From: Streptomyces sp. NA04227
GTDB taxonomy: Bacteria > Actinomycetota > Actinomycetes > Streptomycetales > Streptomycetaceae
Direction: 5' to 3'
NCBI RefSeq assembly: GCF_013364195.1
Contig: NZ_CP054918.1
Coordinates: 1,663,001-1,727,000 of the forward strand
DNA length: 64,000 nt
Shown here: piece after piece, positions 14,554 through 23,322 of the stretch
How positions within the stretch are numbered: the stretch's first letter is position 1
How the letters are laid out: each line of letters begins with the position of its first letter
Program-made: the position numbers and the translations under genes
Notes under the pieces: model-generated
What the model was told of the DNA's origin: nothing
The model's database searches: none
Seen by the model: the letters and a program-made list of their open reading frames with translations, nothing else

Positions 14554-16764
14554 ATGAAGATCCAGTTCCTGATCCACAACGCGTACGGGATCGGCGGCAC
14601 CATCCGGTCCACCGTCAACCTCTCGCAGGCACTCGCCGAGCGGCACGAGGTCGAGGTCGTCAGCGTGCACCGGGTGGCGGACGAACCCCGGCTGGCCCTC
14701 GATCCGCGGGTGCGGCTGCGCTCGCTGGTCGACATGCGCGAGGACGCCCCCGGCTACGAGGGCGACCACGAGCTGACGGCCCGGCCCAACACGATGTTCC
14801 CCGACGCGGGCGTCGACTTCGGCAAGCTGCGGTACACGGCCCTGCACGAGGAACGCATCGCCGCGTTGCTGCGCACCACCGACGCGGACGTCGTGGTGGC
14901 CACCCGGCCGATCCTCAACGGCTACCTCGCGCGCTACGGGCAGTCCCGCTGTCTGCGCATCGGCCAGGAGCACCTCTCGCTCGGCGCGCACAGCGCACAG
15001 TTGCGGGCGGACCAGAACGCCGCCGTCGCCGGACTCGACGCGTTCCTCACCGTGTCCGAGGCCGACGCCGAGCAGTACCGCGCGGCGCTGCCCGAGGCGA
15101 AGGCCCTCATCGCCTGCGTACCCAACGGTGTTCCGGCGCCGCAGGTCGAGCCGTCCAGCCTGGACTCCAAGGTGATCGTGGCGGCGGGGCGGCTGGTGGC
15201 GGTGAAGCGCTACGACCGGCTGGTGGAGGCTTTCGCGGTGGTGGCCGAGGAGTTCCCGGAGTGGACGCTGCGGCTGTACGGGCGCGGCCCCGAGAAGCCG
15301 CGGCTGCGCCGCCTGATCGACGAAGCGGGCCTGTACAACCGGGTGTTCCTGATGGGCGCGGTCTCCCCCATCGAGACCGAGTGGGCCAAGGGCGCGCTGG
15401 CGGCGGTGAGTTCGGACCAGGAGTCGTTCGGTATGACCATCGTGGAGGCCATGCACTGTGGCGTCCCGGTGGTCGCCACGGACTGCCCGCACGGCCCCGC
15501 CGAGATGATCAGCCACGAAGAGGACGGCCTGCTCGTCCCGCTGACCGGCGACGCACGGCAGGACGTGACGGCCTACGCGGCCGCGCTGCGCGACCTCATG
15601 TCCGACGCCGCGCTGCGCCGCCGCCTCGGCGACGCGGCCCGTGAAAAGGCCGCGGTGTTCGCCCCCGAGGCCGCCGCCGCACGGTACGAGGAGATCTTCC
15701 GCTCGCTCGGCCCGCAGGGGGCGGACTCCGCGAAGGAGATCGCCACGGATGCCCGCAAGGACGGGCGCGCGAACGGGTCCGGCACGACGGGCGGAGGCCT
15801 GCTGCGCCGGATGCGCTCCGCATTCGGCGGCAGGCAGGCACAAGCGGGTACGGACCGCGCCGCCAGTTCCTCCCGCAGCGGCTCCGGGTCCCAACCCCGG
15901 CCCCCCGTACGCCCGTTGGCCTACGCCCGTGCCACCGACGACGGCGGGGTGCAGATCCGGCTACGGGAACTCCCGCTGCCTGCCGCCGAGCTCGACTTCG
16001 TGGCCCGGCTGCGGCGCGATCCGCGGCAGCGGGAGATCCGTACGCCGCTGGTGACCGCGCCCGACGGGGTACGCGCCGAGGTGGGGGTGAGCCTCAAGCA
16101 CGGCGAACACCTGCTGGCCGAGGGGCGCTGGGACTGCTACGTGGCGCCGCGCGGCAGGGACAAGCGGGTACGGCTGGTCGCGGGCCTCGCCGAACAGGCC
16201 CGGCTGCTCGGGCTGCCGCCGGTACTGGACGCGCAGGGGGTGGCGGCCTGGATCCCGTACGCCACCGAGGACGGCTTCCTGGCGCTGCGCACCTGGCGGC
16301 GCGGCGCGCACGCGGAGATCGAGTCGGTACAGGTCGCCCGCGAGGGCGCCACGGTGACCGCCCGCCTGCTCACCCTCACCGAACTGAGGCCCGGACAGGG
16401 CGAGTTGCGTGCCGCCTCGCGCGAGGGCGACACGCTGGACTTCCGGGTGCCGGTGGAGGAGCTGGGCGACGGGGCGTTCCGTTTCACGCTGCCGTACGAC
16501 CAGGCGCTGGCGCGGCGGGCCGCCGAGCAGGACGTGTGGGACCTGACGCTGCTGCCGGTGCCGGGCGGCACTCCGGTCACCCTCGGACGTATCACCGGGG
16601 ACGGCGTCGACCGCAAGAAGACCGACGTCTTCCCGGCCGAACTGCACGAGCACCCCGACCGCGGCACGACACGGCTGCGCCCGTTCTTCACGGTGCACAA
16701 CAACCTGGCGCTGAGCGCCAAGGACGTGACGGAGGCGGTGGCGGGAGACGCAGACGGCGGCTGA
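14554..16764 (+). CDS. GT4-family glycosyltransferase with long C-terminal extension
   Basis: ATG 14554 gives 736 residues. Residues 1-400 are a retaining GT-B glycosyltransferase of family 4: N-terminal IHNAYGIGGTIRSTVNLSQAL, acceptor side, then VIVAAGRLVAVKRYDRLVEA and the donor-binding SSDQESFGMTIVEAMHCGVP. After a basic, Ser/Gly-rich linker there are about 300 residues of beta-rich sequence without a named domain. Comparable C-terminal extensions occur on Gram-positive wall-polymer transferases, so a role in teichoic-acid-like or capsule glycan assembly is a reasonable guess. No signal peptide or membrane helix is visible. Confidence 0.85.
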   Translation: MKIQFLIHNAYGIGGTIRSTVNLSQALAERHEVEVVSVHRVADEPRLALDPRVRLRSLVDMREDAPGYEGDHELTARPNTMFPDAGVDFGKLRYTALHEERIAALLRTTDADVVVATRPILNGYLARYGQSRCLRIGQEHLSLGAHSAQLRADQNAAVAGLDAFLTVSEADAEQYRAALPEAKALIACVPNGVPAPQVEPSSLDSKVIVAAGRLVAVKRYDRLVEAFAVVAEEFPEWTLRLYGRGPEKPRLRRLIDEAGLYNRVFLMGAVSPIETEWAKGALAAVSSDQESFGMTIVEAMHCGVPVVATDCPHGPAEMISHEEDGLLVPLTGDARQDVTAYAAALRDLMSDAALRRRLGDAAREKAAVFAPEAAAARYEEIFRSLGPQGADSAKEIATDARKDGRANGSGTTGGGLLRRMRSAFGGRQAQAGTDRAASSSRSGSGSQPRPPVRPLAYARATDDGGVQIRLRELPLPAAELDFVARLRRDPRQREIRTPLVTAPDGVRAEVGVSLKHGEHLLAEGRWDCYVAPRGRDKRVRLVAGLAEQARLLGLPPVLDAQGVAAWIPYATEDGFLALRTWRRGAHAEIESVQVAREGATVTARLLTLTELRPGQGELRAASREGDTLDFRVPVEELGDGAFRFTLPYDQALARRAAEQDVWDLTLLPVPGGTPVTLGRITGDGVDRKKTDVFPAELHEHPDRGTTRLRPFFTVHNNLALSAKDVTEAVAGDADGG

Positions 16765-16872
16765 CGTGCGGGGCGGAGGTCGGCGGCGGGGCGGCCGGTG
16801 TGACGGAGACCTCACCGCACACCTTGCGAGAACGGTCGCTTCGGCCCCCGGCCGGGACCGATCGTGGGCAGC

Positions 16873-17850
16873 ATGGACGATCAGCGCATCACGCTCGCCG
16901 GCTCCGCCGCCTCCCCCGACGGCCAGGGCAACAGCCCCTCCGCGACCACAGGGCCCGAGAGTGACATGACCGCACCCCAAGAGGCCGCCGAGGTAAGGGA
17001 GTTCTGGAGCCGACTCGGCCTCCCCGGCCTGATCGACGTCCACACCCACTTCATGCCCGAGCGGGTCCTGCGCAAGGTCTGGGAGTACTTCGACGCCAGC
17101 GGTCCGCTGATCGGTGGGGCCGGGTGGCCGATCACGTACCGGAAGGAGGAGGCCGAACGGACGGCGCTGCTACGGGAGTTCGGTGTCCGGGCCTTCACCG
17201 CGATGCTCTACCCGCACAAGCCGGGCATGGCGCGGTGGCTGAACGAATGGGCGGTCGACTTCGCCCGTCGCACGCCCGACTGCCTGCACACCGCGACCCT
17301 CTACCCCGAGCCGGACGTCGAAGCGTACGTCCGCGAGGCCATCGAGGCGGGCGCGCGGGTGTTCAAGGCCCATGTGCAGGTCGGCGCGTACGACCCGACC
17401 GACGAACTGCTCCAGCGGGCATGGGGATTGCTCGCCGATGCCGGGGTCCCGGTAGTGATGCACTGCGGCTCGGGACCCGCGCCCGGCAAGCACACCGGCC
17501 CCGAACCCGTCGGGCGCCTCCTCGCGCGGCACCCGAGGCTGCGGCTGATCGTCGCGCACATGGGCATGCCCGAGTACGAGGAGTTCCTGGACCTCGCCGA
17601 GCGGTACGACCAGGTGCGGCTGGACACGACGATGACGTTCACCGACTTCACCGAGGGCTTCATGCCCTTCCCGCGCCGCGCCCTGCCCCGGCTCGCCGCC
17701 CTGGGCGACCGCGTCCTGCTCGGCTCCGACTTTCCCAACATCCCCTATCCGTACGTGCATCAGTTGCACGCCTTGGAACGGCTCGGTCTCGGAGAGGAGT
17801 GGCTGCGGGCCGTGTGCCACGACAACTCGGCGGAGCTGTTCGGCATTTAG
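16873..17850 (+). CDS. Amidohydrolase-2 family metal-dependent hydrolase
   Basis: TIM-barrel hydrolase related to aminocarboxymuconate-semialdehyde decarboxylases. The motif LIDVHTHFMPE holds the HxH metal ligands; VVMHCGSG supplies the strand-5 His, LIVAHMG the strand-6 His and LLGSDFPN the strand-8 Asp. Starts at GTG 16864, ATG 16873 or ATG 16966 are possible; none has a strong ribosome site, and the conserved part begins only after 16966. The product is 325 residues from 16873. Members hydrolyse or decarboxylate small ring compounds; substrate unknown. The gene is followed by a hairpin region. Confidence 0.82.
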   Translation: MDDQRITLAGSAASPDGQGNSPSATTGPESDMTAPQEAAEVREFWSRLGLPGLIDVHTHFMPERVLRKVWEYFDASGPLIGGAGWPITYRKEEAERTALLREFGVRAFTAMLYPHKPGMARWLNEWAVDFARRTPDCLHTATLYPEPDVEAYVREAIEAGARVFKAHVQVGAYDPTDELLQRAWGLLADAGVPVVMHCGSGPAPGKHTGPEPVGRLLARHPRLRLIVAHMGMPEYEEFLDLAERYDQVRLDTTMTFTDFTEGFMPFPRRALPRLAALGDRVLLGSDFPNIPYPYVHQLHALERLGLGEEWLRAVCHDNSAELFGI

Positions 17851-17898
17851 CTCCCGGCGGGCGGCACGAGCGGCAACGGCGGCGAGGTGCCGAACGCC

Positions 17899-17938
17899 AT
17901 CTATGCAACCCGCGTAGATGCGCGCATCATGGGGTTGC
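17899..17938 (+). promoter_or_regulatory. Overlapping inverted repeats after the amidohydrolase gene
   Basis: CATCTA (17899-17904) pairs with TAGATG (17915-17920), and GCAACCC (17905-17911) with GGGTTGC (17932-17938). The two stems share sequence, so only one can form at a time. This could be a terminator/antiterminator-like switch or simply a protein site ahead of the cysteine-rich gene. Confidence 0.35.
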
Positions 17939-18084
17939 TTCGCCCGCACGACCACTTCGGCCGCACCCCGGGCACCTCCCTTTCGCACGTCCACGCCTCG
18001 GTGGCGACGGCCGGAAGAACGTGAGCATTCATGACATGCCCACGTCATTTCACCGTCAACTCCATCCCCCGAGGAGGGACAACG

Positions 18085-18507
18085 ATGGCTTGCGGATCGA
18101 ACAGCCTCTGGGCCGGCGAGACCACCTGGTTCTGCTGCGGCAACGCCTGGGGCCCCTGCGGCAGCACCGGTGGCGGCGCCTGCGGCAACTGCCAGTCCGG
18201 CGCCCGGCACGGTGCCTGGCCCAACGCCTCGCAGAACTGCTGGGACATCACCCGGCCCGACCTGTGCGGCGAGAACATCCCCCGGCGCGGCTGCGGGTCG
18301 GTGATGAACGTCAGACATCAGTGCTCCGGCGCGACCGTGTGCATCACCATCACCGACTGCGGCCCGCGCACCAAGTCCTGGTGCGGCGAGAAGACCTGCT
18401 GCAACGGCACCTGCCGCACCAACCGCGTCCTGGACCTGACCCCGGCCGCGTTCTCGGTGATCGGCAACCTGAGCTCCGGCAAGCTGCCGGTCTACATCTA
18501 CGAGTGA
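18085..18507 (+). CDS. Cysteine-rich double-psi beta-barrel (expansin/RlpA-like) protein without signal peptide
   Basis: ATG 18085 follows a strong GAGGAGGGA site; the frame also opens at 18031, but neither start gives a signal peptide. The 140-residue protein has 16 cysteines, several adjacent (FCCGN, TCCNG). Its second half shows barwin/expansin features: VCITITDCGP and VLDLTPAAFSVIGNLSSG, and it ends LPVYIYE. Such barrels normally act outside the cell on wall polysaccharide. With this cysteine load it needs oxidative folding, yet it has no export signal of its own. The next gene encodes a Tat substrate, 11 bp downstream, and the third a MauE-like redox protein. Export as a passenger of the Tat partner is my inference. 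Confidence 0.85.
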   Translation: MACGSNSLWAGETTWFCCGNAWGPCGSTGGGACGNCQSGARHGAWPNASQNCWDITRPDLCGENIPRRGCGSVMNVRHQCSGATVCITITDCGPRTKSWCGEKTCCNGTCRTNRVLDLTPAAFSVIGNLSSGKLPVYIYE

Positions 18508-18518
18508 GGAGGCGGACC

Positions 18519-19130
18519 ATGACCGTACGACACGACCGCGCGGGCCTGGCGCGCAGACGCTTCCTCGCCACCGCCGCGCTGAGCGGCGCCACCATCGTCG
18601 GAGCGAGCGCGCTCGGCGGCTTCGACGCCGACGCGGCCTTCGCCGCCGAACCCTCGCTCGACCCCGCCATCGCCGACTCCTCCTTCGTGGAGGGCCTGAT
18701 CACCGGCATCACCGGCAGCGTCCTGGAGGTCACCAGCTCCCAGGGCGAGCACTTCCGGGTGCAGATGACCAACGTCACCAGCGTGTGGAAGGTACGGGCC
18801 ACCACCGCCGAGGTGATCGAGGTCGGCGACGGGCTGTACGCGCGCGGGGTGCGGATGCCCGACGGTGTGCTGGCCGCCGACGCGGTCTGGGTGAACATCG
18901 TCAACCTCGACACCGAGATCCGCGGCATCGAGAAGCACCGCCTCCATCTCGCCCACGGACACCACGAGTTGGTGGGCAACGTCGTCACGGACACGACCGC
19001 CTCGTACGCGGGCCGGGCGCTCACGCCTGACCTGTCCAGGCTGCGCATCGGCCAGCACGCGCAGGTACTGGGCGCCTGGCGTCCGGCGGACGACTCCGTC
19101 GACGTCGTCCGTATCTCCGTCGGGCACTGA
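18519..19130 (+). CDS. Tat-exported cell-wall-type protein, partner of the cysteine-rich protein
   Basis: Starts at ATG 18519, 11 bp after the cysteine-rich gene, with GAGGAGGCGG upstream. The 203-residue product has a twin-arginine signal (ARRRFLATAALS, hydrophobic run to AAFAAEP). The mature domain of about 160 residues is all beta: VEGLITGITGSVLEVTSSQG, HFRVQMTNVTSVWKV, then DGLYARGVRMPDGVLAADAV. This resembles the short repeated OB-like units called DUF5666. It has no cysteine in the mature chain, in contrast to its neighbour. Could carry the neighbour through the Tat pore or bind it outside. Function otherwise unknown. Confidence 0.82.
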   Translation: MTVRHDRAGLARRRFLATAALSGATIVGASALGGFDADAAFAAEPSLDPAIADSSFVEGLITGITGSVLEVTSSQGEHFRVQMTNVTSVWKVRATTAEVIEVGDGLYARGVRMPDGVLAADAVWVNIVNLDTEIRGIEKHRLHLAHGHHELVGNVVTDTTASYAGRALTPDLSRLRIGQHAQVLGAWRPADDSVDVVRISVGH

Positions 19131-19212
19131 CGGCCGTGCGGACGGGCAGGCTGACGGGCGTGCGGGCAGGCGTGCGGACAGGCACGCGGACGGCCGTGCG
19201 AACGGCCGTGAA
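19131..19212 (+). repeat. Degenerate tandem repeat between the Tat-protein and MauE-like genes
   Basis: The 121-bp spacer is largely built of imperfect 10-12-bp copies of CGTGCGGACGG and CGTGCGGGCAGG. It has no gene and no strong hairpin, and probably arose by slippage. Confidence 0.6.
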
Positions 19213-19251
19213 AGCGACAGCGCGCGGGACGAGCGGGATGCGGGAGGGGTC

Positions 19252-20151
19252 ATGGTGGCACTGACAACGGGGCTGCTCCCGCTGGTACTTGCCGGGCTGC
19301 TCGGCTGGACCGGTGCGGTGAAGGCGTTCGGCCGGGGCACCGCGCGGCAGGCGCCGAAGACCGCGCTCGCCCGCATGCTGCGCGACAGTGCGCGGGCGAC
19401 AACGGTGCTACGGGCCACCGGCGCGGCCGAACTCCTGCTCGCCGCAGGTCTGTTGGCGGCTCCGGGGCATCCGGCCCCGGGGGTTGCGACGGCCGTGCTC
19501 GGGGCGGGTTTCCTCGGCTATCTCGGGTACGGCAGGGCGGCGGCGCCCGAAGCCTCCTGCGGCTGCTCGGCGAGCGAGGACGCACCGGTCACCTGGCGGG
19601 CCTTCGCCCGCGCGGGTGTGGTCCTCGCGGGCGGGGCCACCGTCGCGACAGCGCGGGAGGAATGGTGGTCGCCGCTCGGTTCCCGGCCGCTCGGCTCGGC
19701 GGCCTTCCTGGCCGTGGCGGCGCTGGTGGTCGTAGCGCTCTCGGCCGACCTGGACCGGTGGTGGCTGCTGCCGCTGCGGCGCGGGCGGCTGCGGGTGTTC
19801 GGGCATCCACTGCTTGCCACTTCGGGCACCGGGCGCGTGGTGCCGGTCGCCGCGAGCGTCGAACTCCTGGAGGGCTCGCTCGCCTGGCAGGCCGCCGCAC
19901 CGGTGGTCCGCTCGGCGCTGCTCGACCACTGGGAGGCGGACGGCTGGCGGTTCCTGCTGTTCTCCGGGGTGCACGGGCAGGGGGCCTCGGCGCGGCCCGT
20001 CTCCGTCGTGTTCGCCCTCGACGCCGGTGCCGGGCTCGACGCTCCCGGGGATCCCGTGGTCCGGGTCAGCTGTGTGGACGCGGACACCGGGCAGGCGCTC
20101 GCCCTCGACCTGGAGCGTCACCCCGTACTGGCCCGGCGGAGCTTGATGTGA
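19252..20151 (+). CDS. MauE/DoxX-type redox-associated membrane protein
   Basis: ATG 19252 is directly preceded by GGGAGGGG. The N-terminal 170 residues form five membrane segments. Between the third and fourth is SCGCSASEDAPVTWRAFARA, which fits the Cys motif of MauE-like proteins. MauE is needed, with MauD, for the disulfides of methylamine dehydrogenase; the family is related to vitamin K epoxide reductase-like and DoxX proteins. A soluble C-terminal part of about 130 residues follows, without recognised domain. Its place behind a 16-cysteine protein suggests a role in oxidising it. No mau dehydrogenase genes are nearby, so methylamine metabolism is unlikely. Confidence 0.8.
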   Translation: MVALTTGLLPLVLAGLLGWTGAVKAFGRGTARQAPKTALARMLRDSARATTVLRATGAAELLLAAGLLAAPGHPAPGVATAVLGAGFLGYLGYGRAAAPEASCGCSASEDAPVTWRAFARAGVVLAGGATVATAREEWWSPLGSRPLGSAAFLAVAALVVVALSADLDRWWLLPLRRGRLRVFGHPLLATSGTGRVVPVAASVELLEGSLAWQAAAPVVRSALLDHWEADGWRFLLFSGVHGQGASARPVSVVFALDAGAGLDAPGDPVVRVSCVDADTGQALALDLERHPVLARRSLM

Positions 20152-20234
20152 CTTGAGGTGATGGGCGTGCCACCGGTGGGGCCGGCGGCGGTCGCTCGCA
20201 CCTGGCACACGTTGTCGGGCGTGGGGAGCCGCGG

Positions 20235-21926
20235 TCAGTGCCGCGTGTCGCAGCAACCGCCGGTGGCCTCGCCGTCGTCGACGGGTTCGAGGCGGCAGAA
20301 ACAGGAAGACGCGATCGGTACGTCCGCCAGCGCGGTGGCGATCGTGAGCTGCTGAGCCACGATGCGGGCCTCGCCCTCTTTGCCCAGGCGCGTCAGGCAT
20401 TCGTGGAACCCGTGCAGGGCCCAGACGTTGCCCGGGTGTTGCAGGGCGCGCGGAAGGGCGCCGTCCAGGCCGAGGTCCGCGCGGTAGACCGCTTCGGCCT
20501 CGGTGATGCGGCCCTGTTCGAGGAGCAGGGCGCCGTAGGCGTGCCGCACGGGCTGCATCCAGCCCCAGGGCTCGTCGTAGGGAAGGTTGTCGTCCAGTTC
20601 GATGGCACGTTCCAACGAGGCGAAGGCGGCGTCGTAGTCGCGCTTGCGGTACTCCAGTTCGCCGTCGAGCATCGCCGAGGCGATGGCGAGGATGTCGGCG
20701 CAGGTGTTGTTGAACAGCATGCGCGTCGTGGGGACCTCGGCCTGTGCCGCGCGGAACAGGAGGCGCTCGGCCTCTGCTTCGGCGACCCGACCGACCGCGG
20801 ACAACGCGACACCGCGGGCGTAGTACAGCATCGCCGTCGTCACGCTGTAGAGCTGCTGGTCGGTGGGCAAGGGCACTCGCAGGATGTCCGTCCAACGGCC
20901 GAAGCGGATCAGCACATGGACACGCATGGCGAAGAAGGCTTCCAGCCAGTCGGCCATGGGCGGGCTCTGGACGCGCAGCAGTTCCTCCGTCAGCGACGCC
21001 TCGAGCGCTGCGACGCTCTCCATCGCGGTTCGGTACTGGCCGAGGAACATCGCACCGTAGATCTTGAAGTGGTGGTTGTGCGCCCGGTAGAGGGTGTAGA
21101 AGTTCATCGCACCGGCCCGCGCGAGGTACTTCTCGTCGGCGGCGATCGCGTCGCTGTTGTCCGACACCACACGCCGGTAGTCACCGCACAGCACGTCCAG
21201 GTGCGAGGGCATGTGCCGCAGGTGGCCGGCGTCGGGCACCAGACCGCGGAGCAGGTCCGCGACGGGGAGGGCGACTTCGGGGGTCGGGGACATCTCCATC
21301 AGGTGGATGTACAGGTGCAGGATGCCGGGGTGCCGCTTGCCGGCGTCGGTGGCGACCGCGCGGTCGAGGACGGCCTTGGCTTCGAGGGTGCGGGCGCCCT
21401 CGGCGGGCCTGCCGCTGTGGATGTCCCACAACTGCCAGGGGGTGAGGTTCATCAGGGCATCGGCGTACAGGGTGGCGATGTCGAGGTCGTCGGGGGCGAG
21501 TTCGTGGACGGCGCGCATACGGTCGGCGTAGGGCCCATTCCACACGGAGCAGTCCTCGACGGGCCGCGCTTGCGGATAGCGGGCGCGCAGCGCGTTGATC
21601 AGGGCCCGTTCGACGGGCGTCCCGCGCACAGCGGCCTTCTCGTGGGCACGCTCGACAGCTGCGTGGGTACGGTCGACGGTCTGTGCCAGGTCCTGGCTGT
21701 CGAAGGCTTCCCAGGGTTTGTTGTAGTGGGGACCGAGCGCGTAGGCGATGCCCCAGTGGGCCATGGCGCACCCCGGATCCGCCGCGGCGGCCGCCTCGAA
21801 GCAGGAGACGGCTTCCTCGAGGTTGAAGGAGTACGTCCACACCAGCCCGCGATCGAACCAGAGCTGGGCCTGCGGGGATGAGGTTGTCACCGGCCGGCTG
21901 TGCGCGCCGAGGTCGTAGTAGCCCAC
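20235..21926 (-). CDS. Tetratricopeptide-repeat protein, unknown function
   Basis: The GTG at 21926 has GAGGG 5 nt upstream; the frame runs on to 22226 without coding character. The 563-residue protein is a string of TPR-like helix pairs: NLEEAVSCFEAAAAADPG, CAMAHWGIAYALGPHYN, and late YDAAFASLERAIELDDN and GRITEAEAVYRADLG. TPR superhelices bind peptides or other proteins. The middle contains His-rich stretches (LHLYIHLMEMS, LRHMPSHLDV, YRAHNHHFK) that could bind metal. The C-terminus has a cluster of cysteines (SSCFCR, GGCCDTRH), unusual for a cytoplasmic protein. No signal peptide. Function unknown. Confidence 0.8.
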   Translation of the reverse strand: MGYYDLGAHSRPVTTSSPQAQLWFDRGLVWTYSFNLEEAVSCFEAAAAADPGCAMAHWGIAYALGPHYNKPWEAFDSQDLAQTVDRTHAAVERAHEKAAVRGTPVERALINALRARYPQARPVEDCSVWNGPYADRMRAVHELAPDDLDIATLYADALMNLTPWQLWDIHSGRPAEGARTLEAKAVLDRAVATDAGKRHPGILHLYIHLMEMSPTPEVALPVADLLRGLVPDAGHLRHMPSHLDVLCGDYRRVVSDNSDAIAADEKYLARAGAMNFYTLYRAHNHHFKIYGAMFLGQYRTAMESVAALEASLTEELLRVQSPPMADWLEAFFAMRVHVLIRFGRWTDILRVPLPTDQQLYSVTTAMLYYARGVALSAVGRVAEAEAERLLFRAAQAEVPTTRMLFNNTCADILAIASAMLDGELEYRKRDYDAAFASLERAIELDDNLPYDEPWGWMQPVRHAYGALLLEQGRITEAEAVYRADLGLDGALPRALQHPGNVWALHGFHECLTRLGKEGEARIVAQQLTIATALADVPIASSCFCRLEPVDDGEATGGCCDTRH

Positions 21927-22268
21927 GTTTCCCTCCTGACCGCGGTGCCGCCCGGGCGCGGACCGCACAGACGAGTTTCGCGCCGAGAGCGGCCACCCTC
22001 GGCGACGCCGCGCCGCTGTCGAGGCGATCCGGGCACGGCCCGAGACCGCGCCCGCACGGGGGGACGCGGTACGACTCCCCGGTGGCTTCGGCCGCCGGGG
22101 CAGGGGCAGGGCCGGACCAGTGGCGGCTGGTCCGGCCCCGTTCCCGCACCGCCGCCGCCCGGCACACCGCTCACGCGGCGGGGCGGCTTCGCGGTACCTC
22201 GTGACCACACCGAATCCGGTGCCCACATGGCCACGTCCGGCAGGCCGGGTCGCCCCGGCCCGCCCGGC
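21927..22268 (-). other. 342-bp spacer containing only a terminator
   Basis: Apart from the hairpin at 22109-22138 I see no gene or repeat between the TPR and TolB-like genes, both leftward. The promoter of the TPR gene should lie in the left part. Confidence 0.5.
22109..22138 (-). terminator. Hairpin terminator of the TolB-like gene
   Basis: GGGCCGGACCAG (22109-22120) and CTGGTCCGGCCC (22127-22138) form a perfect 12-bp stem with loop TGGCGG, 130 bp beyond the stop of the leftward gene at 22269. Confidence 0.8.
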
Positions 22269-23246
22269 TCAACTCCCCTTTTGCTCCTGCCCGTTGGTCA
22301 GGGTCGGCGAGGATCCGTCGAGGAGTCGGCGGGGGGCGCCGGAGCCGTCGGCGGGCACCGTGAAGACGGCGGGCGCGCCGTCGTGCGACTTGGCGTAGGC
22401 GACGGTGTCGGCGCCGAGCCAGCTCGCCTGGTCGTCGATGTCGGCCCGCTCCGCGAGCGCCGTCTCGGCCATGGTGCGCAGGTCCAGTACGTGCAGGCGC
22501 CACGTGCCGCCGGTCTTCTTCTTGTACGCGATGCGGCGCCCGTCGGGCGACAGCGAGGGGCACTCCACGTTCTCGTGCAGCGCGGTCAGGGTCCGTTTCG
22601 TGAGGTCGCCGCGGACCAGCCAGGTACGGCTCTTGGAGGCCATGGTGGCGTAGAAGGTGCGGTCGTCGGAGGCGAAGGTGACGCCCCAGAAGTTCAGGTC
22701 GGGCTTGTCGTAGGGCTTGCCGTCGACACGGGCCGCGAAGTCCTCCAGGGAGCCGAAGTGCCTGCCGTCGCGCACGTCGTAGATACCGGCCGTGGTGGAG
22801 AACTGTCCGGGCACCGCGTACGAGTCGCCGGTACGGAACACCGTCCAGGCCACCAGACGCCCCGACGGTGAGACCCGGGCCCGGCTCGGCTCGCCCCACA
22901 GCGGCAGGGTCACCTTCGGTTTCTCGCTCGCGCCGGTGTAGATCCGGGCCTGCGAGGAGAACGGGCCCGGCCGGGCGTGCAGACAGATCAGCGTGGACCC
23001 AGCGGCCGCCGCCCGCTGGCAGGCCGGGCCCTTGCCGACCTCCTTGCCCGACCTGGTGACCTGCCGTACGGTGCCGCCGCCCGCGCGGTCCACGTACACC
23101 ACCGTGCCCGCCCGTTCGAGGTGCAGCGCCTCGGCGCCGTGCGCCGCGTCGACCTCGGTGCGCCGCCACAGCACGTACCCGGTGGTCGTCAGGAGCAGCG
23201 CGAGGATGAGCAACGAGCCGATGAGGACCCGGCGTTGGCGGTTCAC
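22269..23246 (-). CDS. Membrane-anchored TolB/WD40-like beta-propeller protein
   Basis: The GTG at 23246 follows GGGGAG. The product of 325 residues starts with a positive tip and one membrane helix (LIGSLLILALLLTTTGYVLW), leaving a large outer domain. That domain has repeated propeller blades of the TolB type, seen in RARVSPSGRLVAWTVF, FASDDRTFYATM, PSLSPDGRRIAYKKK and ASWLGADTVAYAKS. Such folds bind peptides or proteins; no catalytic signature is visible. It lies 76 bp downstream of the MFS gene on the same strand and is probably in its operon, but no functional link can be shown. Confidence 0.82.
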   Translation of the reverse strand: MNRQRRVLIGSLLILALLLTTTGYVLWRRTEVDAAHGAEALHLERAGTVVYVDRAGGGTVRQVTRSGKEVGKGPACQRAAAAGSTLICLHARPGPFSSQARIYTGASEKPKVTLPLWGEPSRARVSPSGRLVAWTVFRTGDSYAVPGQFSTTAGIYDVRDGRHFGSLEDFAARVDGKPYDKPDLNFWGVTFASDDRTFYATMASKSRTWLVRGDLTKRTLTALHENVECPSLSPDGRRIAYKKKTGGTWRLHVLDLRTMAETALAERADIDDQASWLGADTVAYAKSHDGAPAVFTVPADGSGAPRRLLDGSSPTLTNGQEQKGS

Positions 23247-23322
23247 CGGCTGCTCCCCGCGGTGCGGTTCGGGAACGGCTCCCCGGTGGCGTGGACCGGG
23301 TACGGCTCCCCGGCGGTGTGGT

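Noticed and set aside
19252..20151. Methylamine dehydrogenase maturation operon
   Set aside because: Only a MauE-like protein is present; no large or small dehydrogenase subunit, MauD or MauG lies nearby.
20238..21881. 547-residue frame on the plus strand
   Set aside because: Antisense shadow of the TPR protein; no start context or family features.
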